Part shown: piece after piece, positions 1-8,718 of the stretch
Numbering within the stretch: the stretch's first letter is position 1
Layout of the letters: every line of letters begins with the position of its first letter
Origin: Paenibacillus glycinis
GTDB taxonomy: Bacteria > Bacillota > Bacilli > Paenibacillales > Paenibacillaceae
DNA: 64,000 nt
Direction: 5' to 3'
Assembly (NCBI RefSeq): GCF_009909185.1
Contig: NZ_JAAAMV010000002.1
Span: 372,001-436,000, forward strand
The notes under the pieces: generated by a model
Seen by the model: only the letters and a program-made list of their open reading frames with translations
Database searches by the model: none
Told to the model about the DNA's origin: nothing
Program-made: the position numbers and the translations under genes

Positions 1-418
1 GGCCGGCATGCGCGTCGAAGTAGATGACGCCCGTCCGTTTCCCGGCGGCGGCAAGCCCGGCAAGCACCCCGATCGTGACGCTGCGGTCGCCGCCGAGGAC
101 GAGCGGAAGCTCGCCGCGGTTCGCGGCCTGCGAGACGTGGTTCGCGACCTGCCTGCCCATCTCGACGACCTCGGGCAGATGCTTGAGGTTGCCTTCGCCG
201 GCCGAGTCGGGCGAGCCGGGCGCCGGCCTGAAGTCGCCTTTGATTTTCGTCTCCGTCGCCAGCTCGTACGCGGTCTTGCGCAGCTGCCGGAGCAGGCCGG
301 CCTGCATCATCGATTCCGGACCCGCTTCGTTGCCGGGTCTCCCGGCGCCCAGTCCGAAGGGGACATGAATAAGGCTTAATTTAGTCTTGCCGTCCGTTGT
401 TTGCTTGACGTCTGCCAT
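1..418 (-). CDS. Arginase-like ureohydrolase, partial (C-terminal part beyond window)
   Basis: Reading from an ATG at 418 the frame stays open to the window edge (about 139 residues). It begins MADVKQTTDGKTKLSLIHVP and ends in ...YFDAHAG, the fold and motif order of the ureohydrolase (arginase/agmatinase) family. It lies 66 bp behind rocD on the same strand and is probably co-transcribed with it and the arginase gene. The first metal motif, GGDHS in active arginases, reads GGDRS here, so the His that ligates one Mn is Arg. The second motif (DAHxD) is cut after DAHAG, so I cannot say whether the other ligands remain. It may be a divergent or non-catalytic paralogue of the arginase at 1722-2633. 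Family assignment is sure, function is not. Confidence 0.85.
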   Translation of the reverse strand, partial: MADVKQTTDGKTKLSLIHVPFGLGAGRPGNEAGPESMMQAGLLRQLRKTAYELATETKIKGDFRPAPGSPDSAGEGNLKHLPEVVEMGRQVANHVSQAANRGELPLVLGGDRSVTIGVLAGLAAAGKRTGVIYFDAHAG

Positions 419-484
419 GGGCTGCCGTCCCACCTTCCACCGTTCATGATTTGGCGTGCCTTGCGGATTGCATGCTGCAGCGGG

Positions 485-1675
485 TTAAAATATCCCTTGA
501 ATCCTGGCGAAGGCCCAGTCGAGCTCTTCGCGCGCGATCGTCAATGGCGGCGCGAAGCGGATCGTCGTCTCGTGCGTTTCCTTGCACAGCAGGCCGAGCT
601 CCTTCAGCTGCTCGCAGTACGGACGCGCCTCGCCGTGCAGCTCCAGGCCGATGAACAAGCCCCGTCCGCGGATTTCCTTGATGACCGGGCTTTCGATCCC
701 GCGCAGCAGCGATATGAAATACGTACCCAACTCCTCCGAACGGCTAACCAGCCCTTCGTCCTCGAGCACGTCCAGCGCCGCGATCGCGACCGCGCAGCCG
801 AGCGGGTTGCCCCCGAAGGTCGACCCGTGCGAGCCGGGCTCGAAGACGCCCAGGATCGCTTCGTCCGCTGCCACCGCGGAGATCGGAAACACCCCGCCGC
901 CCAGCGCCTTGCCCATGATATACATATCCGGCACGACCTGCTCCCAGTCGCTCGCGAACAGCTTGCCGGTCCGGCCGAAGCCCGTCTGGATCTCGTCCGC
1001 GACGAGCAGCACCCGCTGCTCGTCGCACAACGCTCTCGCCGCCCGGAGGAATCCGTCCGGCGGTATGACGATCCCGGCCTCGCCTTGGATCGGCTCCACC
1101 AGGAAAGCGGCCGTGTTCGGCGTGATCGCCGCCTTCAGCGCGTCGATGTCGCCGTACGGAATGACGCGGAAGCCCGGCGTGAACGGCCCGAAGTCCGCCT
1201 TGTATTCGTCGGAGGACGAGAAGGACGTGATCGTCGTCGTCCTGCCGTGGAAATTGCCGCCGCAGACGATGATTTCCGCCTGATCCGCCGGCACCCGCTT
1301 CACCCGGTACGCCCACCGCCGCGCGGCTTTGAGCGCCGTTTCCACCGCTTCCGCGCCGGTGTTCATCGGCAGGATCATGCTTTTGCCCGTGAGCTTCGTC
1401 AGCTTCTCGTAAAATACGCCGAGCTGATCGTTATGGAACGCGCGCGAGGTCAGCGTCACTTTATCCGCCTGCTCCTTGAGCGCGGCGATAATGCGGGGAT
1501 GCCGATGGCCGTGATTCAGCGCCGAATACGCGCTCAGCATATCCATGAAGCGATTGCCCTCGGGATCCTCCACCCAGACGCCCTCCGCCCTCGCGATGAC
1601 GATCGGCAGCGGATGGTAATTGTTCGCCCCGTACCGCTGCGTTTGTTCGATGATGCGGTTCGTCGTGTTCGTCAT
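485..1675 (-). CDS. rocD: Ornithine aminotransferase (ornithine-oxo-acid transaminase)
   Basis: PLP-dependent class III aminotransferase that converts ornithine and 2-oxoglutarate to glutamate semialdehyde and glutamate, the second step of arginine catabolism. The 396-residue length fits RocD. Visible landmarks are the phosphate-binding NTGAEAVE segment, the pyridine-N-binding Asp in [11 protein letters not shown] (about residue 227), and the Schiff-base Lys in MGKALGGG (about residue 256). I chose the ATG at 1675 ([11 protein letters not shown]) over one at 1705 because AAAGGGGGAG sits about 8 nt before it. It follows the arginase gene by 46 bp with no terminator, so the two enzymes acting in sequence are very likely one operon. 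Confidence 0.95.
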   Translation of the reverse strand: MTNTTNRIIEQTQRYGANNYHPLPIVIARAEGVWVEDPEGNRFMDMLSAYSALNHGHRHPRIIAALKEQADKVTLTSRAFHNDQLGVFYEKLTKLTGKSMILPMNTGAEAVETALKAARRWAYRVKRVPADQAEIIVCGGNFHGRTTTITSFSSSDEYKADFGPFTPGFRVIPYGDIDALKAAITPNTAAFLVEPIQGEAGIVIPPDGFLRAARALCDEQRVLLVADEIQTGFGRTGKLFASDWEQVVPDMYIMGKALGGGVFPISAVAADEAILGVFEPGSHGSTFGGNPLGCAVAIAALDVLEDEGLVSRSEELGTYFISLLRGIESPVIKEIRGRGLFIGLELHGEARPYCEQLKELGLLCKETHETTIRFAPPLTIAREELDWAFARIQGIF

Positions 1676-1721
1676 GTCCGCTCTCCCCCTTTCGATTGGC
1701 GGCATGAAGCCGCACTGACGC

Positions 1722-2633
1722 TCACAAGATGCGCTCGCCGAACGCGGAACCGATCAATTCCACGGCCGCCACGGCCGTCTTGTTATGCTGATCCAGCATC
1801 GGATTGACTTCCACGAATTCGGCGGACACGAGCAGATTGCGCTCGAACAGCAGCTCCATGGCAAAATGGCTCTCCCGGTACGACATCCCGCCCGAGACCG
1901 GCGTGCCGACGCCCGGCGCGTCCCACGGGTCCATGCCGTCGAGGTCCAGGCTCAGGTGGACGCCGTCGGTGTCCTTGGACACGATATCCATCGCCTCTTC
2001 CATCACCTGTTTCATGCCGTGGCGGTCGATATCGTGCATCGTGAACACTTTGATCCCTTTCGCTTTCAAGAAAGCGCGTTCGCCGGGATCGATGGAGCGC
2101 GCGCCGATGATGACGACATTCTCGGGCAGCAGCTTCGCGTCCGCCCCGCCGACGGACGTCAGATCGGCATGGCCGTAGCCGAGTACGGCCGCCAGCGACA
2201 TGCCGTGGATGTTGCCCGAAGCCGTCGTTTGGTCCGTATTCACGTCCGTATGCGCATCGAACCAGATGACGCCGAGACGCCGGACATGCTGCAACACGCC
2301 TTTGATCGTGCCGATCGCGATGCTATGGTCTCCGCCCAGCACGAGCGGGAATCTGCCTTTCCCCATCTCGGCCGCGACGGTGCTGCACAATTCCGTATTG
2401 ACCCGTACGATTTCGTCCAAATATTTCAGCTTCTCCCCCGTAGGCGGGGGCGGCAGCGTCCTGTGGACCCGCAGGTCGCCCAAATCCTCGATCGCATAGC
2501 CGAGCGAACTCAGCCGTTCATGAAGGTTCGCGCCGCGAATCGCGTTCGGACCGAGATCGACGCCTTTGCGGTCGGCCCCGTAAGGCAGCGGCACGCCGAT
2601 TATCGAGATGTTCGTGTTCTTCACCGCATCCAT
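1722..2633 (-). CDS. rocF: Arginase
   Basis: Hydrolyses arginine to ornithine and urea with a binuclear Mn site. All metal-ligand motifs are present: GGDHS (His about residue 103), FDAHTDVN (Asp126, His128, Asp130) and DLDGMDP. At 303 residues it has the usual length of Bacillus RocF. The ATG at 2633 has AAGGAG 8 nt upstream; an in-frame GTG at 2642 abuts the same AAGGAG and is less likely. It is the first enzyme gene of a likely arginase - ornithine aminotransferase - arginase-like operon, downstream of a LysR-type regulator on the same strand with a promoter and LysR-type box between them. Confidence 0.96.
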   Translation of the reverse strand: MDAVKNTNISIIGVPLPYGADRKGVDLGPNAIRGANLHERLSSLGYAIEDLGDLRVHRTLPPPPTGEKLKYLDEIVRVNTELCSTVAAEMGKGRFPLVLGGDHSIAIGTIKGVLQHVRRLGVIWFDAHTDVNTDQTTASGNIHGMSLAAVLGYGHADLTSVGGADAKLLPENVVIIGARSIDPGERAFLKAKGIKVFTMHDIDRHGMKQVMEEAMDIVSKDTDGVHLSLDLDGMDPWDAPGVGTPVSGGMSYRESHFAMELLFERNLLVSAEFVEVNPMLDQHNKTAVAAVELIGSAFGERIL

Positions 2634-2668
2634 AAGCTGCACTCCTTCTCAAACGTTGGGTTATTTTA

Positions 2669-2711
2669 ATTGTAGCATAGCGGTTTTTGATCAAAAAATT
2701 GAATTATCCAA
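2669..2711 (-). promoter_or_regulatory. Arginase promoter with adjoining LysR-type T-N11-A box
   Basis: On the minus strand a -10 TACAAT (2669-2674) lies 16 bp downstream of TTTTGA (2691-2696). Directly upstream, 2699-2711 reads TTGGATAATTCAA, an interrupted dyad of the T-N11-A form typical of LysR-type regulators. The regulator gene lies next door. The link between box and regulator is inferred. Confidence 0.55.
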
Positions 2712-2816
2712 TGGTTACGATTAAGAATCGCAATGATCCCGTCATCTGCCCGAACGGACAAGAAACCCCGGGCTGCCGAAGCTGCCCGAGGCCGATAGCG
2801 GTATGCTGGCGCAAGG

Positions 2817-3692
2817 TCAATCCCATTCCTTCCAGACCCGCTGGACGATCTCCGCGAAGGAGCGAATGTTTTGTTCCGCGAGCCGTTTCTTTAGCATAAC
2901 CATATTCGTTTCGATTTTGCCGGGGAATCGGTGAATTTCCGCCAACGTCCCCTTGCGCAATTCTTCTTCGACCAAACCCGCGCCGAGCAGCGCGATTCCG
3001 GTATTGTACATGACCGTCCGCTTGATCGTCTCGTCCGAGACGCACGCGATGTATTTATCCGGGGTGAAGCCGTATTCTTGCAGGCATTCGTTGACGAGCC
3101 GCTGAATGTTGGAGCCGGATTTGTACGTAATGAACGGGTAGCGCTCCAGCAGCTCCGACAGCTCGTGCCGGGCGAGCAGCTCGCTCGTCGCGACGAGGAC
3201 CAGATCCTCCTTGCCGAGCGGCATCGTCTCCATTAGCGGCGAATCGCAGGGACCCGCGATAATGGCTAGATCCGCTTCGTTCGAAGCGACCTTCTTCATC
3301 GCGTCGTTGCTGTCGCAGGAGAACAGCTGCAGCTTTACGTTCGGATTTTCCGAAATATACGAATGCAGGATGAGCGACAAATATTGCGTGCAGTAAAATT
3401 CGGGCGCGGCCACGGTCAGCAGGCCGTGAGGATGCTCCAGCTTGCGAAGCTCGGTCTCCATCTCCTCCATCAGCGCGAACGTCTGGTCCACATAATGCTT
3501 GACCAGCTTCCCCGCCGGCGTCAGGAACGTCTTCTTCCCGCTGCGGCCGAGCAGCGAGACGCCGAGCTCGTTCTCCAGGGACTGGACCTGGAGGCTGATC
3601 GTGGGCTGCGAATAGCCGAGCAGATCGGCGGCGCGCGTCAGGTTCAGCGTGTCCGCGACGACCTGAAACGTCTTGTACTTCTTGAAATCCAT
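2817..3692 (-). CDS. LysR-family transcriptional regulator
   Basis: A 291-residue LysR-type regulator. The N-terminal winged helix-turn-helix is clear (LTRAADLLGYSQPTISLQVQ, residues about 18-37), followed by the linker helix and a periplasmic-binding-like effector domain. It lies directly upstream of, and on the same strand as, the arginase gene, and a T-N11-A box stands at that gene's promoter. The likely job is control of arginine catabolism, which in Bacillus subtilis is done instead by RocR and AhrC. The effector is unknown. The start at 3692 has only a weak, close Shine-Dalgarno (AGCAGGA). Confidence 0.88.
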   Translation of the reverse strand: MDFKKYKTFQVVADTLNLTRAADLLGYSQPTISLQVQSLENELGVSLLGRSGKKTFLTPAGKLVKHYVDQTFALMEEMETELRKLEHPHGLLTVAAPEFYCTQYLSLILHSYISENPNVKLQLFSCDSNDAMKKVASNEADLAIIAGPCDSPLMETMPLGKEDLVLVATSELLARHELSELLERYPFITYKSGSNIQRLVNECLQEYGFTPDKYIACVSDETIKRTVMYNTGIALLGAGLVEEELRKGTLAEIHRFPGKIETNMVMLKKRLAEQNIRSFAEIVQRVWKEWD

Positions 3693-3782
3693 TCCTGCTT
3701 CACGTCCTTGCCGGCTTCATGGAACCATTATAGTCGGGAACCGCCTCCCGGAACAAGCGGAGCCGATGCCGTCCCTAGATCC

Positions 3783-4295
3783 TTATTCCGCTGCCGCGTT
3801 CGACATGCGGATCATCGAGAAGTTGACGGTGGAACGCGGGATCGCGTCGCGAAGCGGCCGAAGCGACGGCGTGAAGCGCACCTCGATGCCCGCGGCAGCC
3901 AGAAGGCCCAGGCAATCGTCCATGCGTTCGACGGCCGCCGGCTCGACCGCTTCCTCGGTTATGTAGTACCCTGCGTTTCCGTCGTACGACACGAAGGGAC
4001 CGGATTCGAATTCGTAACGGTACAATCGCGCGGACCGGATGCGCTCCAGCCAGCCGTTCTCGACGGCGACGACATGGCTCGTCCGGGACAACCCGAAGAA
4101 GCGCTCGCGGTCCGCATCGGTCGTCTGCGCGTCCAGCCAAAAGCAAACCCGAGGGCAGTCCCTCGGGAAGTAGTAGTTATAGGCATGCGTCCCATCGATG
4201 GCCCACACCATGGCGGGCTCGTTCAAGCGGTAAGGCAGCTGTCTCGGCGTGAACAAACGGATCGTCGGATCCTCGCTAAAATGGTACAGCTTCAC
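3783..4295 (-). CDS. DUF6886 family protein
   Basis: A 170-residue soluble protein starting (GTG) MKLYHFSEDPTIRLFTPRQL, the recognisable opening of the family annotated DUF6886. It has no signal peptide or membrane segment. The GTG at 4295 follows GGAG at 8 nt; an upstream extension would overlap the preceding gene. It lies 29 bp after the HesB-like gene and is probably in one operon with it. The biochemical role is unknown, and I do not infer one. Confidence 0.78.
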   Translation of the reverse strand: MKLYHFSEDPTIRLFTPRQLPYRLNEPAMVWAIDGTHAYNYYFPRDCPRVCFWLDAQTTDADRERFFGLSRTSHVVAVENGWLERIRSARLYRYEFESGPFVSYDGNAGYYITEEAVEPAAVERMDDCLGLLAAAGIEVRFTPSLRPLRDAIPRSTVNFSMIRMSNAAAE

Positions 4296-4324
4296 TCGAT
4301 TCTCTCCGTTTCGCGGGGTGTCGT

Positions 4325-4612
4325 CTATTCGACGTCCATCGTGATGTCGTCTTCGTGCTCCAGAAACCGGATGAACAGCTCCTTGTCCTCCAGGAACCAC
4401 AAGTTATCGGCTTCCATGTAGAACGTGATGCCTTCCACGATATCCTTGACGCCCGGATTGCGGGGAACGTCCTTCATCACGCCGAGCGAGTAGCCGGGCT
4501 GAAGGCTGCCGCTGCCGCCGAGCCGGACGAAGATCCGCAAATGATCGCCGTCCGACAAGTCCATCTCCCGGATATACCAACGCGCGGCCGATTGCTCCAC
4601 CGATATTCTCAT
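4325..4612 (-). CDS. HesB/YneR-like protein
   Basis: A 95-residue protein starting MRISVEQSAARWYIREMDLS with the single beta-rich HesB/IscA-type domain of the Bacillus YneR subgroup. This subgroup lacks the three conserved Cys used by true A-type Fe-S carriers, and no Cys is visible here either, so Fe-S delivery should not be assumed. I chose the second ATG (4612), which lies 9 nt from GAGGAG; the first ATG at 4621 touches that ribosome binding site. It precedes the DUF6886 gene by 29 bp. Confidence 0.75.
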   Translation of the reverse strand: MRISVEQSAARWYIREMDLSDGDHLRIFVRLGGSGSLQPGYSLGVMKDVPRNPGVKDIVEGITFYMEADNLWFLEDKELFIRFLEHEDDITMDVE

Positions 4613-4704
4613 CGCTACCATCTCCTCGTTTTGGATACGGTTACATGATATATATACGCCGCATACGCCGTAATTACCTCTTTGTTCAAACTATTTCCGC
4701 GCCG

Positions 4705-5946
4705 TCAGAAACCGCGTTCCCGTTCAGGCCGTTGCCGCTTGGCGCGGATGAAAGCAAACAGGCACAGATAGGCGATCAAGCCGATCCATACGATGAAAAT
4801 GCCTAGTTTTTTGCTCCCGGAAGGCTCGGCGGAGTCGCTCGCGCGATCGGGCGCCGTCTGCACCGCGGCCGCGATCTCCGGGTATTGGAGCGCAACGGCC
4901 CCAAGGCTCGGCATGACCGGCTGCAGCCGACCCGCCGATTCCGTTCCGAGCGAGGTCTGCACCTGGAGTTCGCCCTCGGCCGTGACGGAGATGACGGGCG
5001 TCTCGCCCTTCGGCACGACGGCATAGAGCGGTTCCCCGGCGACGAAATCCGTCGCTCCCGCGCTTGCGAGCGGATAGGCTTGGTTCGCGACCGACACCCG
5101 CTGCAGGTCGAAATGCCGAAAACCGTAGTCCAACAGCTTCGTCATATCCTTATAAAGCAGAGATTGCGTCGGAGACTTGAGCAGCACGCCGATGATCTCC
5201 ATGCCGTTCCGCTTGGCCGACGTGACGAGCGTGAATCCGGAATCGCCCGTATAGCCGTTCTTGATGCCGGTCGTGCCTTCGTAGTTGCCCAGCATCTCGT
5301 TATGGTTGATCAGCGTCGATTTCCATTCCTGCCCGTTCCACGGCATCTTCTTCGTGCCGACGATCGTCCTGAACAGATCGTTGCGCATCGCGTACCGGGC
5401 AATCTCGGCCATGTCCATCGCCGTCGTGTACTGCTCCTTATCCGGCAGGCCGCTCGGATTGACGAAATGCGTATGCGAGGCGCCGACCTGCTCCTGCACG
5501 AACCGGTTCATCCGCGCCGCGAATTTTGCCTTGGACCCGTCGATGTGCTCCGCGATGGCGGTCGCGGCGTCGTTGCCGGAATTCATCAGCATCCCGTACA
5601 GCAGGTTAATCAGCGGCTGCCGTTCGCCCTCCGACAGGTAGATGCGCGTGCCTTCTTCGTACCGCGCTTCCTTCGACGTCGTTACCATATCCTGCAAATG
5701 GTCCTTCTCGTCCTCGATGGCGACGATGCCCGTGATGATCTTCGTAATGCTGGCCGGATATTCCTGCTTCTCCGGATTGCGCGCGTACAGCACCGTTCCG
5801 GTCTGGGCGTCGATCAGCACGGCTGCTTCCGAGGCCAGCTCGGGCGGTCTCACGTCCGCAGTTTCCGCATGGACTGGACAAGCATATCCGAACGACGCCA
5901 GGATGAGCAGCAGCGCGAGAAAGCGATTCCGTTTACGAACGATCAT
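4705..5946 (-). CDS. D-alanyl-D-alanine carboxypeptidase (DacF/PBP5-like)
   Basis: Penicillin-binding peptidase S11 that trims the terminal D-Ala of peptidoglycan stem peptides outside the membrane. The 413-residue protein has a signal peptide (residues 1-27, ending ...CPVHA). Its catalytic motifs are SITK (SxxK), SGN (SxN) and KNG in GIKNGYTG (KTG box variant). A beta-rich C-terminal domain is followed by a membrane anchor near the end (about residues 383-403) and a basic tail. Bacillus S11 enzymes usually end in an amphipathic helix; here the anchor looks like a true transmembrane segment. AGGAGGT lies upstream at a rather long 13 nt. Confidence 0.92.
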   Translation of the reverse strand: MIVRKRNRFLALLLILASFGYACPVHAETADVRPPELASEAAVLIDAQTGTVLYARNPEKQEYPASITKIITGIVAIEDEKDHLQDMVTTSKEARYEEGTRIYLSEGERQPLINLLYGMLMNSGNDAATAIAEHIDGSKAKFAARMNRFVQEQVGASHTHFVNPSGLPDKEQYTTAMDMAEIARYAMRNDLFRTIVGTKKMPWNGQEWKSTLINHNEMLGNYEGTTGIKNGYTGDSGFTLVTSAKRNGMEIIGVLLKSPTQSLLYKDMTKLLDYGFRHFDLQRVSVANQAYPLASAGATDFVAGEPLYAVVPKGETPVISVTAEGELQVQTSLGTESAGRLQPVMPSLGAVALQYPEIAAAVQTAPDRASDSAEPSGSKKLGIFIVWIGLIAYLCLFAFIRAKRQRPERERGF

Positions 5947-6110
5947 GTTATCCCAGCCGACCTCCTGCGTCTCTATGTAAATGCACGGTTTTCTTCTACC
6001 GTACCACTAGAATCGCCAGGACGGCAATGAATATTTTATGGAAACCGCGCAACGAGCCGCGGCATGAATTCCCTACTAGCCGCCTGCTCCGGACTTCCCC
6101 GTGCACACGC

Positions 6111-6138
6111 GAAGAAACCGCTCCGGCGAGGAGCGGTT
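6111..6138 (-). terminator. Rho-independent terminator of the aldo/keto reductase gene
   Basis: Nine-base-pair stem AACCGCTCC / GGAGCGGTT with a 5-nt loop, followed on the minus strand by a T-rich stretch (TTTCTTC). It lies 22 bp past the stop codon at 6160. Confidence 0.7.
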
Positions 6139-6159
6139 CTGGATCAAGACCGATACGGA

Positions 6160-7080
6160 TTACCGTTGGACGTCCTGCGGATGCGCGTCCTCGATCAGCG
6201 CCGTCACGCTGGCGTTGGAGCTGACCTGCTCCGGACTTTTGCAGCCCGGGATCACGGCCGTCACGGCCGGATGCTTCAAGCACCAGGCCAGCGCCCACGC
6301 CGCCATGTCCACGCCCTGCGGCACTTCCTCCGCGGCGATGCGCTGCACTTCCTCGAGCTTTTGCACGGTGCTTTCGCGGTCATGGCGGTGGCGGACGTCG
6401 GTCTTGTCGAACACGGCATCCGGCTTGTACTTGCCGCTCAGGTACCCGCTCGCGAGCGGTACGCGCGCCAGCACGCCGAGCTCTTGCCGGATGCAGGACG
6501 GGAACACTTCTTGCTCCGGCACCTGATCCAGCCGGTTATAGACGACTTGAATCACGTCGGAGCCGATTCGGGTCGACGCGTCCACTTGATGCACGTTGGC
6601 ATTGCTGCCGATGGACGTGCCGAGATGCTTGATTTTGCCGGCCTTCACCTGTTCGCCGAGCACCGACCACAGCTCTTCGTTATCGAAGACCGCATCCGGG
6701 CCGGAATGGAACTGATACAAGTCGACGTAATCCGTCCGCAGCGCCTTGAGCGAAGCGTCCAGCTGCTTCACGACGTCGCCGGGCGAGAAATCGTCGGTCC
6801 GGGTAAAGCGTTCGTGGAAATGATGGCCGAACTTCGTCGCCACGATCCAATCTTCGCGCTTGCGGCGGGCCAAATAGTCGCCGATCAGCGATTCCGACAA
6901 ATGGTCGCCGTAGCACTCCGCCGTGTCGATCAGGTTGATGCCGAGCTCGGCCGCCCGGTCCAGTATCGCGTCGGCTTCCGCCTGCGTGAACTGCTGCCCC
7001 CACTCGCCTCCGAATTGCCATGTGCCGACGCCGATCACGGAAACCTCAAGTCCCGTGCGTCCGAGTTTGCGGTATTTCAT
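6160..7080 (-). CDS. Aldo/keto reductase
   Basis: NADPH-dependent oxidoreductase of the AKR superfamily, 306 residues, TIM barrel. The catalytic tetrad can be read in order: Asp in LIDTAECYG (with its Tyr), Lys in VATKFGHH and His in YQFHSGPD. The substrate is not predictable; the sequence resembles the general stress AKRs (YhdN/IolS type). A GGAGAG ribosome binding site precedes the ATG at 7080. The gene stands alone with its own terminator. Confidence 0.9.
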   Translation of the reverse strand: MKYRKLGRTGLEVSVIGVGTWQFGGEWGQQFTQAEADAILDRAAELGINLIDTAECYGDHLSESLIGDYLARRKREDWIVATKFGHHFHERFTRTDDFSPGDVVKQLDASLKALRTDYVDLYQFHSGPDAVFDNEELWSVLGEQVKAGKIKHLGTSIGSNANVHQVDASTRIGSDVIQVVYNRLDQVPEQEVFPSCIRQELGVLARVPLASGYLSGKYKPDAVFDKTDVRHRHDRESTVQKLEEVQRIAAEEVPQGVDMAAWALAWCLKHPAVTAVIPGCKSPEQVSSNASVTALIEDAHPQDVQR

Positions 7081-7152
7081 CGTTCTTTTCTCTCCTCTCG
7101 AATGGCGAACCTTCTATTCCTTGCCTCAATGACTTGACTCTATTCCTTGCCT

Positions 7153-7911
7153 CTATTCCTTACCCAATCGGCGCAGCTGCATCTCTTTGGTGAACCATAA
7201 TTTGTAGCTGAGCAGGCTGAGCAATATGCTCGTGACGGCCGCCGAAGAGGTGAAGGCGAACACGATCAGGATCTGGTAGCGGACCGCTTGAAGCGGATCG
7301 GCGCCCGCGATGATCATGCCCGTCATCATGCCGGGAAGCTGGACGATGCCGACGGTCTTCATGCCGTCGATCGTCGGGATCATGCTGGCCTTGACCGCTC
7401 GCTTCAGGCTGAGCTGAATCGACTGGCGGGCGCTTGCGCCGAGCGCGAGCAGCGTCTCGATCTCGCCGCGGGACGATTCGACGTCGCGCTTCATATGATT
7501 CAGGAACAAGCCGGCGACCACCATCGCGTTGCCGATCGTCATGCCGCTGATCGAGATGACGTACTGCGGCGTGTTCTCGATGATGCGGAGGCCAAGCAGG
7601 AGCAGCATGATGAGCGCTTCCGTGGCAGTTATGGCGACCGCGATGCGGATGCCGATGCCGCGCAGCCCCTTGCCGCGCCGGGCGGCATGCCAAGACGCGA
7701 CCGCGATCATGACCGCCACGACGGGCAGGAGCAGCGCGGGGTGCCGCGTCCGAAACATATATTGCAGCACCAGCCCGATCGCGAGCAGCTGCACGGCCGC
7801 GCGGATCGTGCCGATGATAAGGTCCCGCTCCAGTCCAAGCCTCTGGCGCATGGACAACAGGACGGTGATGGCGACGAAGAGCAAGGTGAACGCCAGCGCC
7901 GTCGGCGTCAT
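7153..7911 (-). CDS. fetB: FetB-type ABC transporter permease (UPF0014)
   Basis: A 252-residue membrane protein with about seven hydrophobic segments and the conserved central block ISGMTIGNAMVVAGL, followed by GEIETLLALGAS and LPGMMTGMIIAGADP, typical of the YbbM/FetB family. Escherichia coli FetAB is an iron exporter linked to peroxide tolerance; the same role here is by homology only. The ATG at 7911 overlaps the TGA of the ATPase gene (ATGA), so the two subunits are translationally coupled. The longer upstream extension in this frame is the other gene read out of frame. Confidence 0.88.
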   Translation of the reverse strand: MTPTALAFTLLFVAITVLLSMRQRLGLERDLIIGTIRAAVQLLAIGLVLQYMFRTRHPALLLPVVAVMIAVASWHAARRGKGLRGIGIRIAVAITATEALIMLLLLGLRIIENTPQYVISISGMTIGNAMVVAGLFLNHMKRDVESSRGEIETLLALGASARQSIQLSLKRAVKASMIPTIDGMKTVGIVQLPGMMTGMIIAGADPLQAVRYQILIVFAFTSSAAVTSILLSLLSYKLWFTKEMQLRRLGKE

Positions 7912-8654
7912 GGCCCTCCCTCCCCCGCGTCTTCGTTCCTGCCTTGCCTGCTCAGGAACCGTTCGGCGGCCAGAGAAGGCGGCCGCCGAAAGAAATCCTC
8001 CGTCCCGCAATCGGCGAGGCTGCCGTCCGCCAAGAACCAAACTCTCGAACTGACGCGCCGCGCCTGCTCCAGATCATGCGACACCCAGATCAGCGTCGCC
8101 TTCGCCGCAGCTTGCATTTCCGTCAGCAGTTTCTCTACCGCGAGCTTGCAGTGCTGGTCCAGCGAAGCCGTAATCTCGTCCAAGAGCAGTACCGCCGGCT
8201 CCCCGAGCAGCGAACGCACGAGCGAGACGCGCTGCTTCTCCCCGCCGGACAGCTCGTCCGCGTTCTTCTCCCAGTCCGTGGACGACAAGCTTACCGCCTC
8301 CATCAGCCGTGCTGCAAGCTCCCGGTCAAACGGCGTATCGTGCAGCCGGCTGCAGGTGCTTAAGTTATGCGCCACGCTTCCGGGCAGCATGACGGACTGT
8401 TGGGCCACGTAAGCGGCTCTTCTGCGCCAGGACTGCGGCTGCCAGCCGGAAGCGGCTTTGCCTTCCAGCCGCAACTCGCCGGCGGTCGGCGCATCCAGCA
8501 ATGCCAGCAAGCGAAGCAGCGTGCTCTTGCCCTGTCCGGAAGGCGCGATCAGCGCAACGGATTCCGGTTCTTCGACGGACGCGGTTATTCGCGTGAACAA
8601 CGTTCTGCCGCCCGCAACCGTTTTGGTCAAGTCCGTAAAGGCCAGAATGCTCAT
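7908..8654 (-). CDS. fetA: FetA-type ABC transporter ATP-binding protein
   Basis: A 248-residue ABC ATPase with Walker A APSGQGKST, Q-loop in YVAQQSVMLPG, signature LSGGEKQR, Walker B VLLLDEITASLD and switch His in WVSHD. It is the partner of the overlapping UPF0014 permease and is together with it probably a metal (iron) exporter. A GGAGG ribosome binding site precedes the start at a slightly long spacing. Confidence 0.88.
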   Translation of the reverse strand: MSILAFTDLTKTVAGGRTLFTRITASVEEPESVALIAPSGQGKSTLLRLLALLDAPTAGELRLEGKAASGWQPQSWRRRAAYVAQQSVMLPGSVAHNLSTCSRLHDTPFDRELAARLMEAVSLSSTDWEKNADELSGGEKQRVSLVRSLLGEPAVLLLDEITASLDQHCKLAVEKLLTEMQAAAKATLIWVSHDLEQARRVSSRVWFLADGSLADCGTEDFFRRPPSLAAERFLSRQGRNEDAGEGGP

Positions 8655-8718
8655 TTCGCCATCGCCTCCCTGCTTTGCTTAGTATTTCCTGAGCGCGCGA
8701 GCGGCATCAATACCTTGT

